64,000 nucleotides of DNA from Nocardia sp. NRRL S-836 (lineage in GTDB: Bacteria > Actinomycetota > Actinomycetes > Mycobacteriales > Pseudonocardiaceae), in NCBI RefSeq assembly GCF_001279525.1, contig NZ_LGDY01000092.1:124001-188000 (forward strand), read 5' to 3'. The number at the start of each line of letters is the position of its first letter. The stretch's first letter is position 1. A program made the translations under genes and the position numbers. A model generated the notes under the pieces. The model was not told the DNA's origin and ran no database searches. It saw only the letters and a program-made list of their open reading frames with translations. Positions 43,552-51,908 of this stretch are shown here, one piece after another.

Positions 43552-44580
43552 CCAAGACGAGGCCTACTTGCCCGGCCGGCGCTTCCCGTTCATCCGCCGT
43601 AACCGTCCAGCAGACGCCGTGTCGATCACCGCCGGGGACTGGGCCTGCGAACAACTTGATCGGGCTGCGCCGGCGGCTCGGCGGCACGACATTGGCGCTG
43701 CACTACTGCGACCTGCTGGTCCGCCACCCGCACGACATCCCCGACGTCGCCCCCACCTGCCGGTCGGCGTCGAAGTCACCGTCTCCCATGCGAGTCCGCC
43801 CCCTAGGGCCCGCGCGGTGACCGCGGGGAACTTACGGTCAACGGCGAGGTTCCCGTGACGCCGACGTTTCCCTACGTGGCGCTCCTGGTCGACCTGCACC
43901 CGCAACTCGCACCCCGCCGACCCTTTCGCGCCGGCGATCCCGCTATGCGCCTGCCTGGCGTGACGAACCTCCTCACCCGTCGATCCTAGAGCCGTCATGA
44001 CCTTCGCCCGAGTTTGCCCGCTGAACTCCCAGCCACCATCGGCGAGCCACAGCCCGTCGACGATCCTGACGTCGACCACACCCTGCTCGACCTGCGATGC
44101 CAGCACCTGATCAGTCCTGCCATCGCACCGACGGCGGTCACTACGACGTCCTCGTCGGCTGCGGGCCGCCACCGTCGACCCGATGAGCTGCACGCGCCGC
44201 TCGCCCTGGCCGAGATCCTGCATCGCGACCGCGTCAGCACCCTGGGTGCCGGGTCCTTGGCTGGCCGCGGGGTAGCGCCTGGTACGTCCCTCTCCGACGG
44301 GCGCGTGGTCCACCGCGACCAGCGCCGCGTCAACCGGCTGCACGAGGACTTCCCCGCACGCGGTGCACCTGCCCGCACGCGGTGCCGGGCCGCTGGCTCC
44401 GGCCTACCCGTGGTGGGCGCGATCTGGGGCGACCCTGTCGTCTTCGCGACCACGCCTGGCTGCACTACAGCACGAACTCCCCGTTCTGCGCCGCCACTGA
44501 CTCGCGTGCCGCCACCGGACGACAGCGGACTCACCCCGCCTGAACCAGTCCAAGACCACCACTGTCACCAGGAGCACGCC
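43552..44580. other. Degenerate region between accessory genes
   Basis: These 1 kb have no intact gene. Short biased pieces appear and stop in different frames: plus-strand RRLGGTTLALHYCDLLVRH near 43660-43720, DVLVGCGPPPSTR near 44140-44180, and VVGAIWGDPVVFATT near 44410-44460. The minus-strand frames have no start context. This is the pattern of decayed genes that can no longer be identified. The right end contains the ribosome site CAGGAG of the next gene. Confidence 0.5.
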
Positions 44581-45075
44581 ATGCACCACGACGAGCACGC
44601 CGCGCCCGCAGGCCGCCTGCCCGCCCTAGCCGCGCATCCCCGCGGGACGCTTCCCGGCTACCGCGGGAGGGTGATCTTCTCCGACCACCATCCCGACGCC
44701 GAGGTCAACCACAACTGGTTCACCCTGCCCGAAGCCCCATCAGACGACCAGGATGGCCGACTGGAGGACGAGCACCTGGACCCGGTGCGCGAGCACCTGC
44801 TGGCGCTGCTGCTGCACGACAACCTCCACCAGCCGCTGTTGCTGGTCCGGGCCGAGCCGGATGAGGACGGCGGAACGTTCGCCCTTGTCGTCGCCGTCGA
44901 CGGTGTCCCCGGCTGCGACAGCACCGTGTGGTGCCTGCTGTGGAGGGACGACGACCACGAGCTGACCGTCCTGGAGCACGGCAACCTGCTCGACGCGCTC
45001 GCGGACTTCCGCCACCACGTCCAGGTCCGCGCCGCGGATCCGAACCGCGAGCCCTACCAGCTGCCGTTCGTCTGA
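44581..45075 (+). CDS. Unknown small acidic protein of the accessory block
   Basis: This 164-residue protein begins at an ATG with CAGGAG upstream. It is rich in Asp, His and Leu: VIFSDHHPDAEVNHNWFTLP, HLLALLLHDNLHQPLLLV, LVVAVDGVPGCDSTVWCLLW. The alternation of strands and acidic loops suggests a small alpha/beta protein. No family is recognised. Strong codon bias and a terminator 28 bp behind support a real gene. Confidence 0.72.
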   Translation: MHHDEHAAPAGRLPALAAHPRGTLPGYRGRVIFSDHHPDAEVNHNWFTLPEAPSDDQDGRLEDEHLDPVREHLLALLLHDNLHQPLLLVRAEPDEDGGTFALVVAVDGVPGCDSTVWCLLWRDDDHELTVLEHGNLLDALADFRHHVQVRAADPNREPYQLPFV

Positions 45076-45103
45076 CACGACCGCGCCCGGCCTGTCCAAG
45101 CCC

Positions 45104-45154
45104 AGCACGCCGCGCCCGCCCTCAACGGTCAGAACGTTCGCGGCGCGGCGTGCT
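45104..45154 (+). terminator. Hairpin between the unknown gene and the macro-domain gene
   Basis: A perfect 13-bp inverted repeat (45104-45116, agcacgccgcgcc, and 45142-45154) encloses 25 bases that contain a further short aacggt/aacgtt-type symmetry. It begins 28 bases behind the stop at 45075. Confidence 0.7.
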
Positions 45155-45196
45155 CACTGCAACCGTCCGCACGCGACCACACGGAGGTTCCTGTCC

Positions 45197-45698
45197 ATGA
45201 GCACGCTGTCCTACCTCGTCGGCGACGCCACCGAGCCCCAGCACGACGGCACCGCCATCATCGCCCACGTCGGCAACGACAAGGGTGGCTGGGGCCGGGG
45301 ATTCACCGGCGCCCTGTCGCGCCGGTGGCCGCTGGCCGAGCACTATTACCGCGACTGGCACCACCGCGGCCGCGCCGTCAACCCGCCCTTTGGACTGGGG
45401 GAGGTGCAGCTGCTGCAGGTCACCAACGAACTGTGGGTGGCGACCATGATCGCCCAGCACGGCTCCCCGCACCGCAGCCAACCCTGTGCCGCTGGACATC
45501 GCGGCGCTGGAGCGATGCCTGCGCGAACTCGCCGACAAGGCGGCGCGACTCCACGCCGGCGTGCACATGCCTCGCATCGGCACCGGCTTGGGCGGCGCCG
45601 CCTGGAGCGACATCGAGCCGCTGATCGGTGCGACGCTGCTGGCCGCCGGCGTGCCGACCACGGTCTACGACCTCCCACTTACCGGCGGCCGCCGCTGA
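45197..45698 (+). pseudogene. Macro-domain ADP-ribose-binding protein with one-base frameshift
   Basis: The ATG at 45197, with GGAGG upstream, starts a clear macro domain: LSYLVGDATEPQHDGTAIIAHVGND, GWGRGFTGALSRRWP, GLGEVQLLQVTNELWVATMIAQHG. At about 45484 one extra base shifts the frame. The rest continues intact in the next frame as PLDIAALERCLRELADKAAR, HMPRIGTGLGGAAW and VPTTVYDLP up to 45698. Without the extra T the protein would have 166 residues, like the Poa1p-type ADP-ribose-1''-phosphate phosphatases. Such proteins remove or bind ADP-ribose. The break is either a mutation or an assembly indel. Confidence 0.82.
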
Positions 45699-45743
45699 CA
45701 CCGCCACACATCACCCGGCCGCACGTCACGGAAGGACTCACCC

Positions 45744-45935
45744 ACGATTCCCGCACCCCAGGACCCGTTCGCCGGCAACCCCGTGCTGTAAGCGGCGCTG
45801 CCCGTCGCCGCGCTGACCGAGCTCCACCACATCGCGTACCTGCCCGACGACAAGCGCCAGCGCCTCGCGGCCGAGTTCGCCGGCAACCAACGCCCTACAC
45901 GGCAACGGCCTGCTGCTCGTTTATGCACGTCTGAA
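45744..45935 (+). pseudogene. Unknown gene with lost start codon and early stop
   Basis: Behind a strong ribosome site (GGAAGGA, 45730-45736), where an ATG is expected at 45744, the sequence has ACG. The frame continues IPAPQDPFAGNPVL, meets a TAA at 45789-45791, and resumes with good bias AALPVAALTELHHIAYLPDD and then RQRLAAEFAGN until about 45895, where bias ends. A start codon changed by one base and a premature stop thus mark a recently silenced gene. I do not recognise its family. Confidence 0.6.
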
Positions 45936-46623
45936 CACCGTGCGCATACCGCGCCCACATGATCAACGAGCGATGGCGTGTGTGCTTCGCACGGCCGGAG
46001 AGCTGCCTGGCCGGTGGACCGCCGCGGAGTGGGTGCAGGCAAGGAACGCGTGCACTCGATCGGATCCGGCCAGCCGTTCAAGGAGTTGGCGCCATCGCGA
46101 CTGAAGTCACCGACGCATGCCGCTCCCGACGTTGGCCGAATTCGCCCCGCGCCTAGTGCTGTAACCAACGCTTCCGTCTGTATCCAACATGAACGATAGT
46201 TTCATCTATAACTTCAGTGTTGACTAAAATTGATCCCCGCCTCCACACGATAAGTACTGGGGCCTGACCACCAAACCACGCCACGACACATCCCTTCGTT
46301 GGCGCGCCGTGATCTCCGATCACATCTGCTCGATGACATGAGCTGTGAGCAGATACGCCCGAGATCGGCCCGCTGGAGCTCGCGCGCCCTTGCACGACCG
46401 CGATCCTCAAGGAACAGCGCGATCGCGTGGTGCGCCCGCTACCGCTGACCGAGCTGCGCCGCGACCACGAGAGCCACGGTCTGCCGGACACGGCCTGACC
46501 AGACGTTCCTGTCACATCGTGACGCCGGCATCGCGGCTCGGTGGTGTCCTGTGGACTCCCACAAGCCGCGGGCCGGCACAGGAATTGAACACGGCGGGTT
46601 AGACGCCTGGCAGACTGCACCGC
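45936..46623. other. Intergenic region with an A+T-rich core
   Basis: No gene is supported here. At about 46190-46245 lies the most A+T-rich stretch I noticed in the window: 56 bases with about 30 percent G+C, containing ttgact and tataac-like elements on the plus strand and tatagat on the minus strand. It is a good candidate for a promoter or for an Lsr2 binding site. A short minus-strand frame (MKLSFMLDTDGS) starts in it but has no ribosome site. Confidence 0.5.
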
Positions 46624-47151
46624 ATGGTGCAGCCTCACACGATCGACCAAGACTGGTTCCTCAGTCCGGTGGATCGCGGCAAAACTGCGATGCGTGAACT
46701 GGCGTGCAGCCTCGGCGTTGCCTACGCCGAGTGCGACACCCAGGTTGTCGCCGGACTGGTGCGCAGGACCGGCAGCCAGTCGCGCGCACTTCTGACGGCG
46801 CTTTCCGAAACGATCACGACTTTCGTCGACCTTGGCGTCGACTTGGATCAGACCGACAAGACGTGGGTCCCCATCAGGCAGCTGATTGAGCGAGCCACAC
46901 CGCGCCGCTGGCGCGAGGAAACGCTCGCGTTGTTGTCGCAGTACCGCAGGGCGCCCCATGATCCAGGCCTTGCTGCCATGCTCGAACTTGTCGGCGAAGC
47001 GAACCCGCGCCCACTGGTGCACCTCAACGCAGCGACCCTCGGCAGCCTCGCGCTACGCGCACGGGACGGCGTGGAGCGCCTCAAAGTCACCGCCTCCGAG
47101 CTCGGCGTCATGGCGGCAAGCTCAAGCGGTTCGGTTGCGCACCGTTGTTGA
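46624..47151 (+). CDS. Unknown helical protein
   Basis: The 175-residue frame has good codon bias and reads as a helical soluble protein: SPVDRGKTAMRELACSLGVA, VVAGLVRRTGSQSRALLTAL, VPIRQLIERATPRRWREETL. No membrane segment or known motif is present, and no clear ribosome site precedes the ATG. The bias fades in the last 15 codons, so the natural end may have been altered. It lies alone between two stretches without genes. Confidence 0.6.
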   Translation: MVQPHTIDQDWFLSPVDRGKTAMRELACSLGVAYAECDTQVVAGLVRRTGSQSRALLTALSETITTFVDLGVDLDQTDKTWVPIRQLIERATPRRWREETLALLSQYRRAPHDPGLAAMLELVGEANPRPLVHLNAATLGSLALRARDGVERLKVTASELGVMAASSSGSVAHRC

Positions 47152-47803
47152 GTCGTGCTGACGCTGAGCGCGGTTTCGTTCTCGCGGCAGTGTTGGCCGC
47201 GCTCGCACGCTGATCATGCTCTCCACCGGCATCCCGAAGTCGAGCTCCGCAACCGCCGTCGTGGTCGACCTTGAGCAGATCGTCTGAGCGTTGCCGGCGG
47301 TCAGCTGATGCGAGACCAGCGTCTCTGCACGCTGGACTCACGCGCTGGCCGATCCGCTGGCACGACTCTGGCCGTGAACCCGCCTCCGCGCGGCTGCACC
47401 GGATGAACCGAGCTGATCCTGCCGGTTCGGTCCTGATCCCGGGTTCTGTCCACGACGAGCAGTCGGCCCGATGTGACTCAGGTAGAGCTGCCTGTGGGAA
47501 CCGGGCGACGCCTGCTTCCGTGTCGCAGCGAGATGCTCGCTGAGCGCATCAGCCCGCCCGGACCCGTCACGACGATCGTGCGGGTGAACGATTTGTTGGT
47601 GCCGATGTCAGGAACCACCCTCCTAATTAGACGATCGGGTCACCGGTGGCGCTACAGCACGGTGAACGCCTCGACCAGCCGAGAGGATCCGGCAAGGTCT
47701 TCACGGCAAGACGGGTTGGTCTCGCGCATTGTCGCCATGCTGGTCGACACCCGGCGGTGCAGCAGGCGGGGCGGCGGCCCGTCATCCGGGTGGAGGTCAA
47801 AGA
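47152..47803. other. Region without a supported gene
   Basis: The 650 bases between the unknown helical protein gene and the end of the minus-strand regulator hold only short frames. A plus-strand piece (about 47155-47215, RADAERGFVLAAVLAALAR) is biased and may be a relic. There are no hairpins of note. Confidence 0.45.
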
Positions 47804-49183
47804 TCATTTAGGATGGACGACACGGTTGATCTGCGCGCTCAACTCACGTGCTTCTCCGTGGGGGGAACAGCGGTCCAGCGCGGCGCGCAGCGGCGTGAGA
47901 CCCATGTCGACGATCCGCTTTGAATTCACCCCGCGTGACATCGCAAGTGCCTGCCGCCCGAGATCGACGGCGGTGTCGACGTCACCGCCGGCGAGGGTGC
48001 ACGTGGCCAGGGACGCCAGATTGAACGCGTGCTGACGTGTGCGTGTGGAGGGCGTCTTGGCCAGGGCGCTTTGCAGGCGGCCGATGGCCTCCCCGCGGTG
48101 TGTCGCGTGCGCGCGGCCAAGGGCTGTGAGCGTGCGGGCGGCGGTGGTCTCCAGCGCCGCGCGATCGAAGAAGGCCAGCTGCGGGCGAGACTCTTCCGGC
48201 TCGATGTAGGAGAACTCGTGTTCAGCACGGCGCAGATCTGCGATCGCTTGCCGTGCGTCGCCCAGTTCCGCGTGCGCCAGCGCGGCACTGGATTGCATCA
48301 GTGCCAGGGCCGCGCTGGATCGTGAGTCTTGCGCGGCGATCTGTCCCAACTGGAAGAACTTGAGCGCCTCCTGTGGCCGGCCGTTGTCCAACGGAACTCG
48401 TCCGAGGTGGTACAGCACGATTGCGGTGTGGAGGCTGTCTTCGGCTTCCACCGAGTTCTTCAGTGCGTCTGCCAGCAGAGCCTTCGCTTCGGCCTCGTGT
48501 CCCAGATCGTGAGCCGTCCATCCTGCGAGCGTCTTCAGATCCGCTACCGCGATGTGGAGTGGACGGCGCAAATCGTCAGAGTATGAGGCATTGAGCAGCA
48601 TGTCGGCCCAGTGCACGTGCGCTCGGACGGCGTCCGTGCAGGAGCCGCCTCCGTATTCTGCGTCATGAGCACGGAAGGTCCTCGTGAGGTTGATCAACCC
48701 GGCGATGTCGCTCTGGCCGACCTTGCGGGGCACTGGCCCAGGGTGCGTTCCGCTGGTCAGTAGCCCCAGTTCCTGCGGTGAGGCTACGGCTGCACCGCCC
48801 ACGACGAGTGTGCTCACGAAGCCGAGAAACCTCCGTCGTCGCATCTGGTCGTCCTCCACTGGAAGCGGATCAACGGCAAGGGCGCGGATTGCGGCCGGGT
48901 CGTACGCAAGTCCCATGTAGCCGCGGGGGATACCCAATCCGTCGGCGACACGGGACAGCACGCCGTAGGACTGCACCAGCCGCCCGTTCACGATATCTGA
49001 GATCTCGGACTGGTTCTGGCCGGTTCGTCTGGCGATTTCCTTCTGCGACCAGCCGGTGCGCGCCAGCGCGCGGTAGACAAACTGCAGATCGTGCTTGGCC
49101 AGGGCTTCGCGCATCTCGCGCGGCTCCCAGAACTGCGGATCGAGACTGATCTGCGCGGCGCCCCTGTCTGACTGCGCGTTCAT
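47804..49183 (-). CDS. XRE-family regulator with internal hydrophobic segment and TPRs
   Basis: The 459-residue protein has an XRE helix-turn-helix at about residues 30-95: VYRALARTGWSQKEIARRTGQNQSEISDIVNG. Near residues 120-145 an Arg-rich stretch is followed by a hydrophobic segment (RRRRFLGFVSTLVVGGAAVA), like a twin-arginine or membrane-anchor element. From about 220 there are repeated TPR helices (for example AIVLYHLGRVPLDNGRPQEALKFF). This three-part plan recurs in actinomycetes, and a membrane-tethered regulator is one possible reading. The ATG at 49183 is the first that includes the whole HTH; longer readings add unbiased sequence. Confidence 0.87.
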   Translation of the reverse strand: MNAQSDRGAAQISLDPQFWEPREMREALAKHDLQFVYRALARTGWSQKEIARRTGQNQSEISDIVNGRLVQSYGVLSRVADGLGIPRGYMGLAYDPAAIRALAVDPLPVEDDQMRRRRFLGFVSTLVVGGAAVASPQELGLLTSGTHPGPVPRKVGQSDIAGLINLTRTFRAHDAEYGGGSCTDAVRAHVHWADMLLNASYSDDLRRPLHIAVADLKTLAGWTAHDLGHEAEAKALLADALKNSVEAEDSLHTAIVLYHLGRVPLDNGRPQEALKFFQLGQIAAQDSRSSAALALMQSSAALAHAELGDARQAIADLRRAEHEFSYIEPEESRPQLAFFDRAALETTAARTLTALGRAHATHRGEAIGRLQSALAKTPSTRTRQHAFNLASLATCTLAGGDVDTAVDLGRQALAMSRGVNSKRIVDMGLTPLRAALDRCSPHGEARELSAQINRVVHPK

Positions 49184-49927
49184 CAGCCCACGGTAGCGCG
49201 TCGACGGGTTGCCAGGTAGCGGCGATCGGTCAAGCCGATCGCTCCGGCCGATCACGAATCCTATCGGTGATAACGAAATGTCCAGGGGGCTCCATCGGCT
49301 TTGAATTTGCCTCAGTGTGGCTTGCTGGCACCAACTCGTGAGTGCGCAGTTGGTCGTGGCGCGGACAGGGCGGCTCGCGGTCGCCGGAACCGCTCCTGCC
49401 ATTCCCACGAAAGGACGGCGGCGATGCTGATTGCACTGGCACGGCAAGTCTCATTTCCCGCCTACGACCCGAAGGGCTGTGGAGCTCGGTGCTCACCATC
49501 TCCAGCGTGGCCGTTTTGGTGTGCATCCTCATCGTGGCGGGGATCGTGGGCTGCTGCCGGCGACTGCGCGTACACGATTGTCTCCAGCATGCAGAGCAGC
49601 AAGCGCCAATCGCGAGTACCACTGGGCTCTCGGCCGAGCCGCTTGATATCGACATTGCCGGCGCACGGCACGCGACGGCGATGCTCAACTGCGACCGGCG
49701 GCGAATTGAGCGGCCGTCGAGCTCGGCGACGCAGCCGCCCGCGCGCCATGGCGGCTCTGACTCCGCCCGCGATTGTCCCAGCGGCTGGACTCCGCCGGAC
49801 GCGGCCGTGGGCGACAACCGGGTGCTGCCGAGGGCCGGGCACCCGCGTGAGCCTGGACGCCACCGGCGTCGTGAAGACGAGCCCGACCCTGCTCCTGCCG
49901 CCGCTTGACTCGCGTGAAAGGAATCGT
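49184..49927. other. Divergent intergenic region, possibly decayed
   Basis: No intact gene is supported. A plus-strand piece at about 49480-49560 encodes one hydrophobic helix (SSVLTISSVAVLVCILIVAG) but has no start in frame, and the bias disappears behind it. The left end should hold the promoter of the minus-strand regulator. The stretch 49230-49300 is A+T-richer than its surroundings. Confidence 0.45.
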
Positions 49928-50293
49928 GTGCGCACAACGACAGTGCTCCCCGAGGCTGCACGTGCGACAGCTGAGGCCGCCGGCACCACCGATGCCGCCG
50001 GTGCCGGGCTTCGCGCGTGCGCGATAGCTACGCACTCCAGGGCAAGTCGCACGGTGACCGCGTCCTCGGCCGAACTTGTGGCGCTGGCCCGGATCGCGCT
50101 CGCCCGCTGCCCCGAGGAAACCCTCCTGCGCTGGGACGAGCACGTCCCGGCCGATCAAGTGCAGGAACGCTGGCGAGCCGCGGTCGACGCTGTGCGTCAG
50201 CTGTGGCCAGGACTGGACACACGCAGGTTGCGGCCGGTCTGGGCACGCAGATTGTCAAGCTGCTTTCTCGATCAGGAGGACTACACGTGGTGA
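49928..50293 (+). CDS. Unknown small protein, coupled to a membrane micropeptide
   Basis: The GTG at 49928 has AAAGGA 6-11 bases upstream and opens a 121-codon frame: TTTVLPEAARATAEAAGTTD, SSAELVALARIALARCPEET, RWDEHVPADQVQERWRAAVD. It is Ala-rich at first and then clearly helical, with strong codon bias in the second half. Its stop overlaps a GTG of the next small gene (GTGA), and an AGGAGG at 50275-50280 inside its end serves that gene. No family is recognised. Confidence 0.65.
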   Translation: MRTTTVLPEAARATAEAAGTTDAAGAGLRACAIATHSRASRTVTASSAELVALARIALARCPEETLLRWDEHVPADQVQERWRAAVDAVRQLWPGLDTRRLRPVWARRLSSCFLDQEDYTW

Positions 50294-50409
50294 AACGACC
50301 CTCCGCGGCATCCGGCTCCCATATCAACGATGACGAGCGGTTGCGCATCGTTTCCGTCTTTGCGATGGTCATGATCATGATGGCGACCGCCTTCGCATTG
50401 CTGCCGTAG
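50290..50409 (+). CDS. 39-residue tail-anchored membrane micropeptide
   Basis: A GTG overlapping the stop of the previous gene (GTGA), with AGGAGG about 10 bases upstream, opens a 39-codon frame. The first half is hydrophilic (KRPSAASGSHINDDERL). The second half is one hydrophobic helix (RIVSVFAMVMIMMATAFALL) ending at the C-terminus, so it should insert as a tail anchor. The strong ribosome site and the overlap make it likely to be translated. Its function is unknown; it may recruit or modulate the product of the upstream gene. Confidence 0.68.
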   Translation: MKRPSAASGSHINDDERLRIVSVFAMVMIMMATAFALLP

Positions 50410-50699
50410 CTTGGCCAGCCGGTCGCCAGACGTGTTGCCCAGGAGGGCCGGCGTTCACCGGCCGCAGGTCCCTGGAGAAATCGTGCAGGGATGCTGCGCT
50501 GTTTGACACCGGCGTCGCGCCCGGCCTCCCGGTGCGCCAGGGTCTCGACGAGTGGGGGCGCACCGCCTCACGGGCGGAGCCGCTCTGCCGGATGTCGCAC
50601 TACCTGCCGGGTCGCCGGCAAGGGCTTCTCGGTTCTCGTCGTTGCCGAGCGTCGCGCTGGCGCCCTGCAACGCTATCCACCAGCGGAGACATGACAATC

Positions 50700-51308
50700 A
50701 TGACGAACAAGATCACCCCTGCGGCCGCATGGCGGACCCAGTCGAGCACCGTCGTGCACCGGGCAGAGCCGTACTTCGCGGTCCGCCGCGACGAGGCGGT
50801 GCGGCCTGATGGCCAGCCCGCTCAGTATCACCACGTTGTGTCACCGGGTGCTGCTGTCGTACTCGCGCTGGACGCGGCCGGGCGGGTTGTGCTGACCCGG
50901 CAGTGGATCTACACGCACGGCGAGCCCCAGTTGCGGTTGCCCAGCGGCGGTATCGACCCCGTTGACGCCGGTTCGCCGCAGGCCGCCGCAGCACGGGAAC
51001 TGTTGGCCGAGACCGGTCTCCGTGCGGACAAGTGGGCCTCTCTGGGCGCGGTGCACAGCGCGGACAGCTTCAGCAATCACATCGATCATCTATTCCTTGC
51101 GAGCGGACTGATCGAGCCGGAGACACCGGTCACCTTGGACGGAGACGAGGCGGACCTGCGTGTCCACCGAGTGTCGCTCGAGCGGGCCGCGCAACTGGTC
51201 GATGCTGGCGCTGTGCCGCACGCGGGTAGCCAGGTTGCGATCCAGAGGCTGGTCTTGCGCAGCATTCCCAGCCATGTTGTGTTCCGCGCGTGTAGCTCGC
51301 ACCCGTGA
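50700..51308 (+). CDS. Nudix hydrolase, ADP-ribose pyrophosphatase-like
   Basis: The 202-residue protein has the layout of ADP-ribose pyrophosphatases: an N-terminal dimerisation part (VVHRAEPYFAVRRDEAVRPD), a strand VVLTRQWIY with the typical RQ, then a Nudix box from GGIDPVDAG to AARELLAETGLRA. It probably splits ADP-ribose or a similar nucleotide sugar. The ATG at 50700 is placed best relative to GGAG at 50685-50688; the ATG at 50691 is too near. A macro-domain gene 5 kb upstream also concerns ADP-ribose, but the link may be chance. The 290 bases before it contain no gene. Confidence 0.85.
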   Translation: MTNKITPAAAWRTQSSTVVHRAEPYFAVRRDEAVRPDGQPAQYHHVVSPGAAVVLALDAAGRVVLTRQWIYTHGEPQLRLPSGGIDPVDAGSPQAAAARELLAETGLRADKWASLGAVHSADSFSNHIDHLFLASGLIEPETPVTLDGDEADLRVHRVSLERAAQLVDAGAVPHAGSQVAIQRLVLRSIPSHVVFRACSSHP

Positions 51309-51370
51309 TCTCCGGCGCGACGTCCAGGCGATGGAGGCGGTTCACCGGTTTGGCCGGCTTGTCCGACGGC

Positions 51371-51413
51371 GCACACCACACATCGCCGGCCAGGGACGGC
51401 CAGTGTGGTGTGC
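51371..51413 (+). terminator. Hairpin after the Nudix gene
   Basis: A 10-bp inverted repeat (gcacaccaca at 51371-51380 and tgtggtgtgc at 51404-51413) lies 62 bases behind the Nudix stop, with an inner ggcc symmetry. It could end the Nudix transcript. Confidence 0.55.
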
Positions 51414-51439
51414 GCCGTGCGGCGCTCTGGGCTGGCCGT

Positions 51440-51474
51440 CACAAGCCCACCTTTGTCTACGCACGGTGGGCTTG
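51440..51474 (+). terminator. Hairpin followed by a T-rich tail, just before a gene
   Basis: A perfect 11-bp inverted repeat (acaagcccacc at 51440-51450 and 51464-51474), followed by agtttt, looks like an intrinsic terminator. It ends only 13 bases before the ATG at 51488. Either it ends read-through from the Nudix gene and the next gene starts with almost no leader, or it is an attenuator in that gene's leader. Confidence 0.6.
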
Positions 51475-51487
51475 TAGTTTTGAGACC

Positions 51488-51787
51488 ATGGCCACCTCAG
51501 ATCTTCCGCGCCTTGTCGGCAGTCCCGAACAGATCGCGTGGGCTGAGGGCATCCGCGCCAAGGCGCTCGTGGAGATCGACAAATCCCGTGCCGAAATGGC
51601 CGCTCACGTCGCTGAGCATCCAGAGGCGGCTGCTGAGGAGGCCGCCAACAACGCGGCATTTGACCAGGCCATCAAGGCACACCCCGATGCCCGCTGGTGG
51701 ATCGACTGCGAGGACCTGGCCGAATACCACCTGCGCGTCGAGGTGCACGAGATCATCGCCCGCGCCGAAATCGCACGCAGCACCTGA
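51488..51787 (+). CDS. Small unknown helical protein
   Basis: The 99-residue protein is acidic and helical: LVGSPEQIAWAEGIRAKALV, AEMAAHVAEHPEAAAEEAAN, DCEDLAEYHLRVEVHEIIAR. A WWIDCEDL patch lies in the middle. It lacks a strong ribosome site, and a terminator-like hairpin ends 13 bases upstream, so it may be translated from a nearly leaderless message. Small proteins of this composition are frequent on actinomycete mobile elements. No family is named with confidence. Confidence 0.68.
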   Translation: MATSDLPRLVGSPEQIAWAEGIRAKALVEIDKSRAEMAAHVAEHPEAAAEEAANNAAFDQAIKAHPDARWWIDCEDLAEYHLRVEVHEIIARAEIARST

Positions 51788-51908
51788 GACAGCTGCGTCT
51801 CCAGGGGATAGTGGCACCCCGCATCGGTCACGGTCAGGCCTGGCGTTGACGTCTCCAGCGGTTCGGCTCGCCAGGCGGTGTTTGTGCGCTGGTCCGTTTC
51901 GGGAGGTC

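Noticed and set aside
43564..44343. 259-codon minus-strand frame in the degenerate region
   Set aside because: Arg/Gly/Ala-rich translation with no domain and no start context; likely chance.
46153..47022. Long minus-strand open frame opposite the unknown helical protein gene
   Set aside because: No motif, no ribosome site and no bias of its own; the plus-strand frame explains the openness.
49301..50293. Longer reading of the 121-residue gene from 49301
   Set aside because: Coding bias and a good ribosome site support a start at 49928; the upstream part is unbiased.
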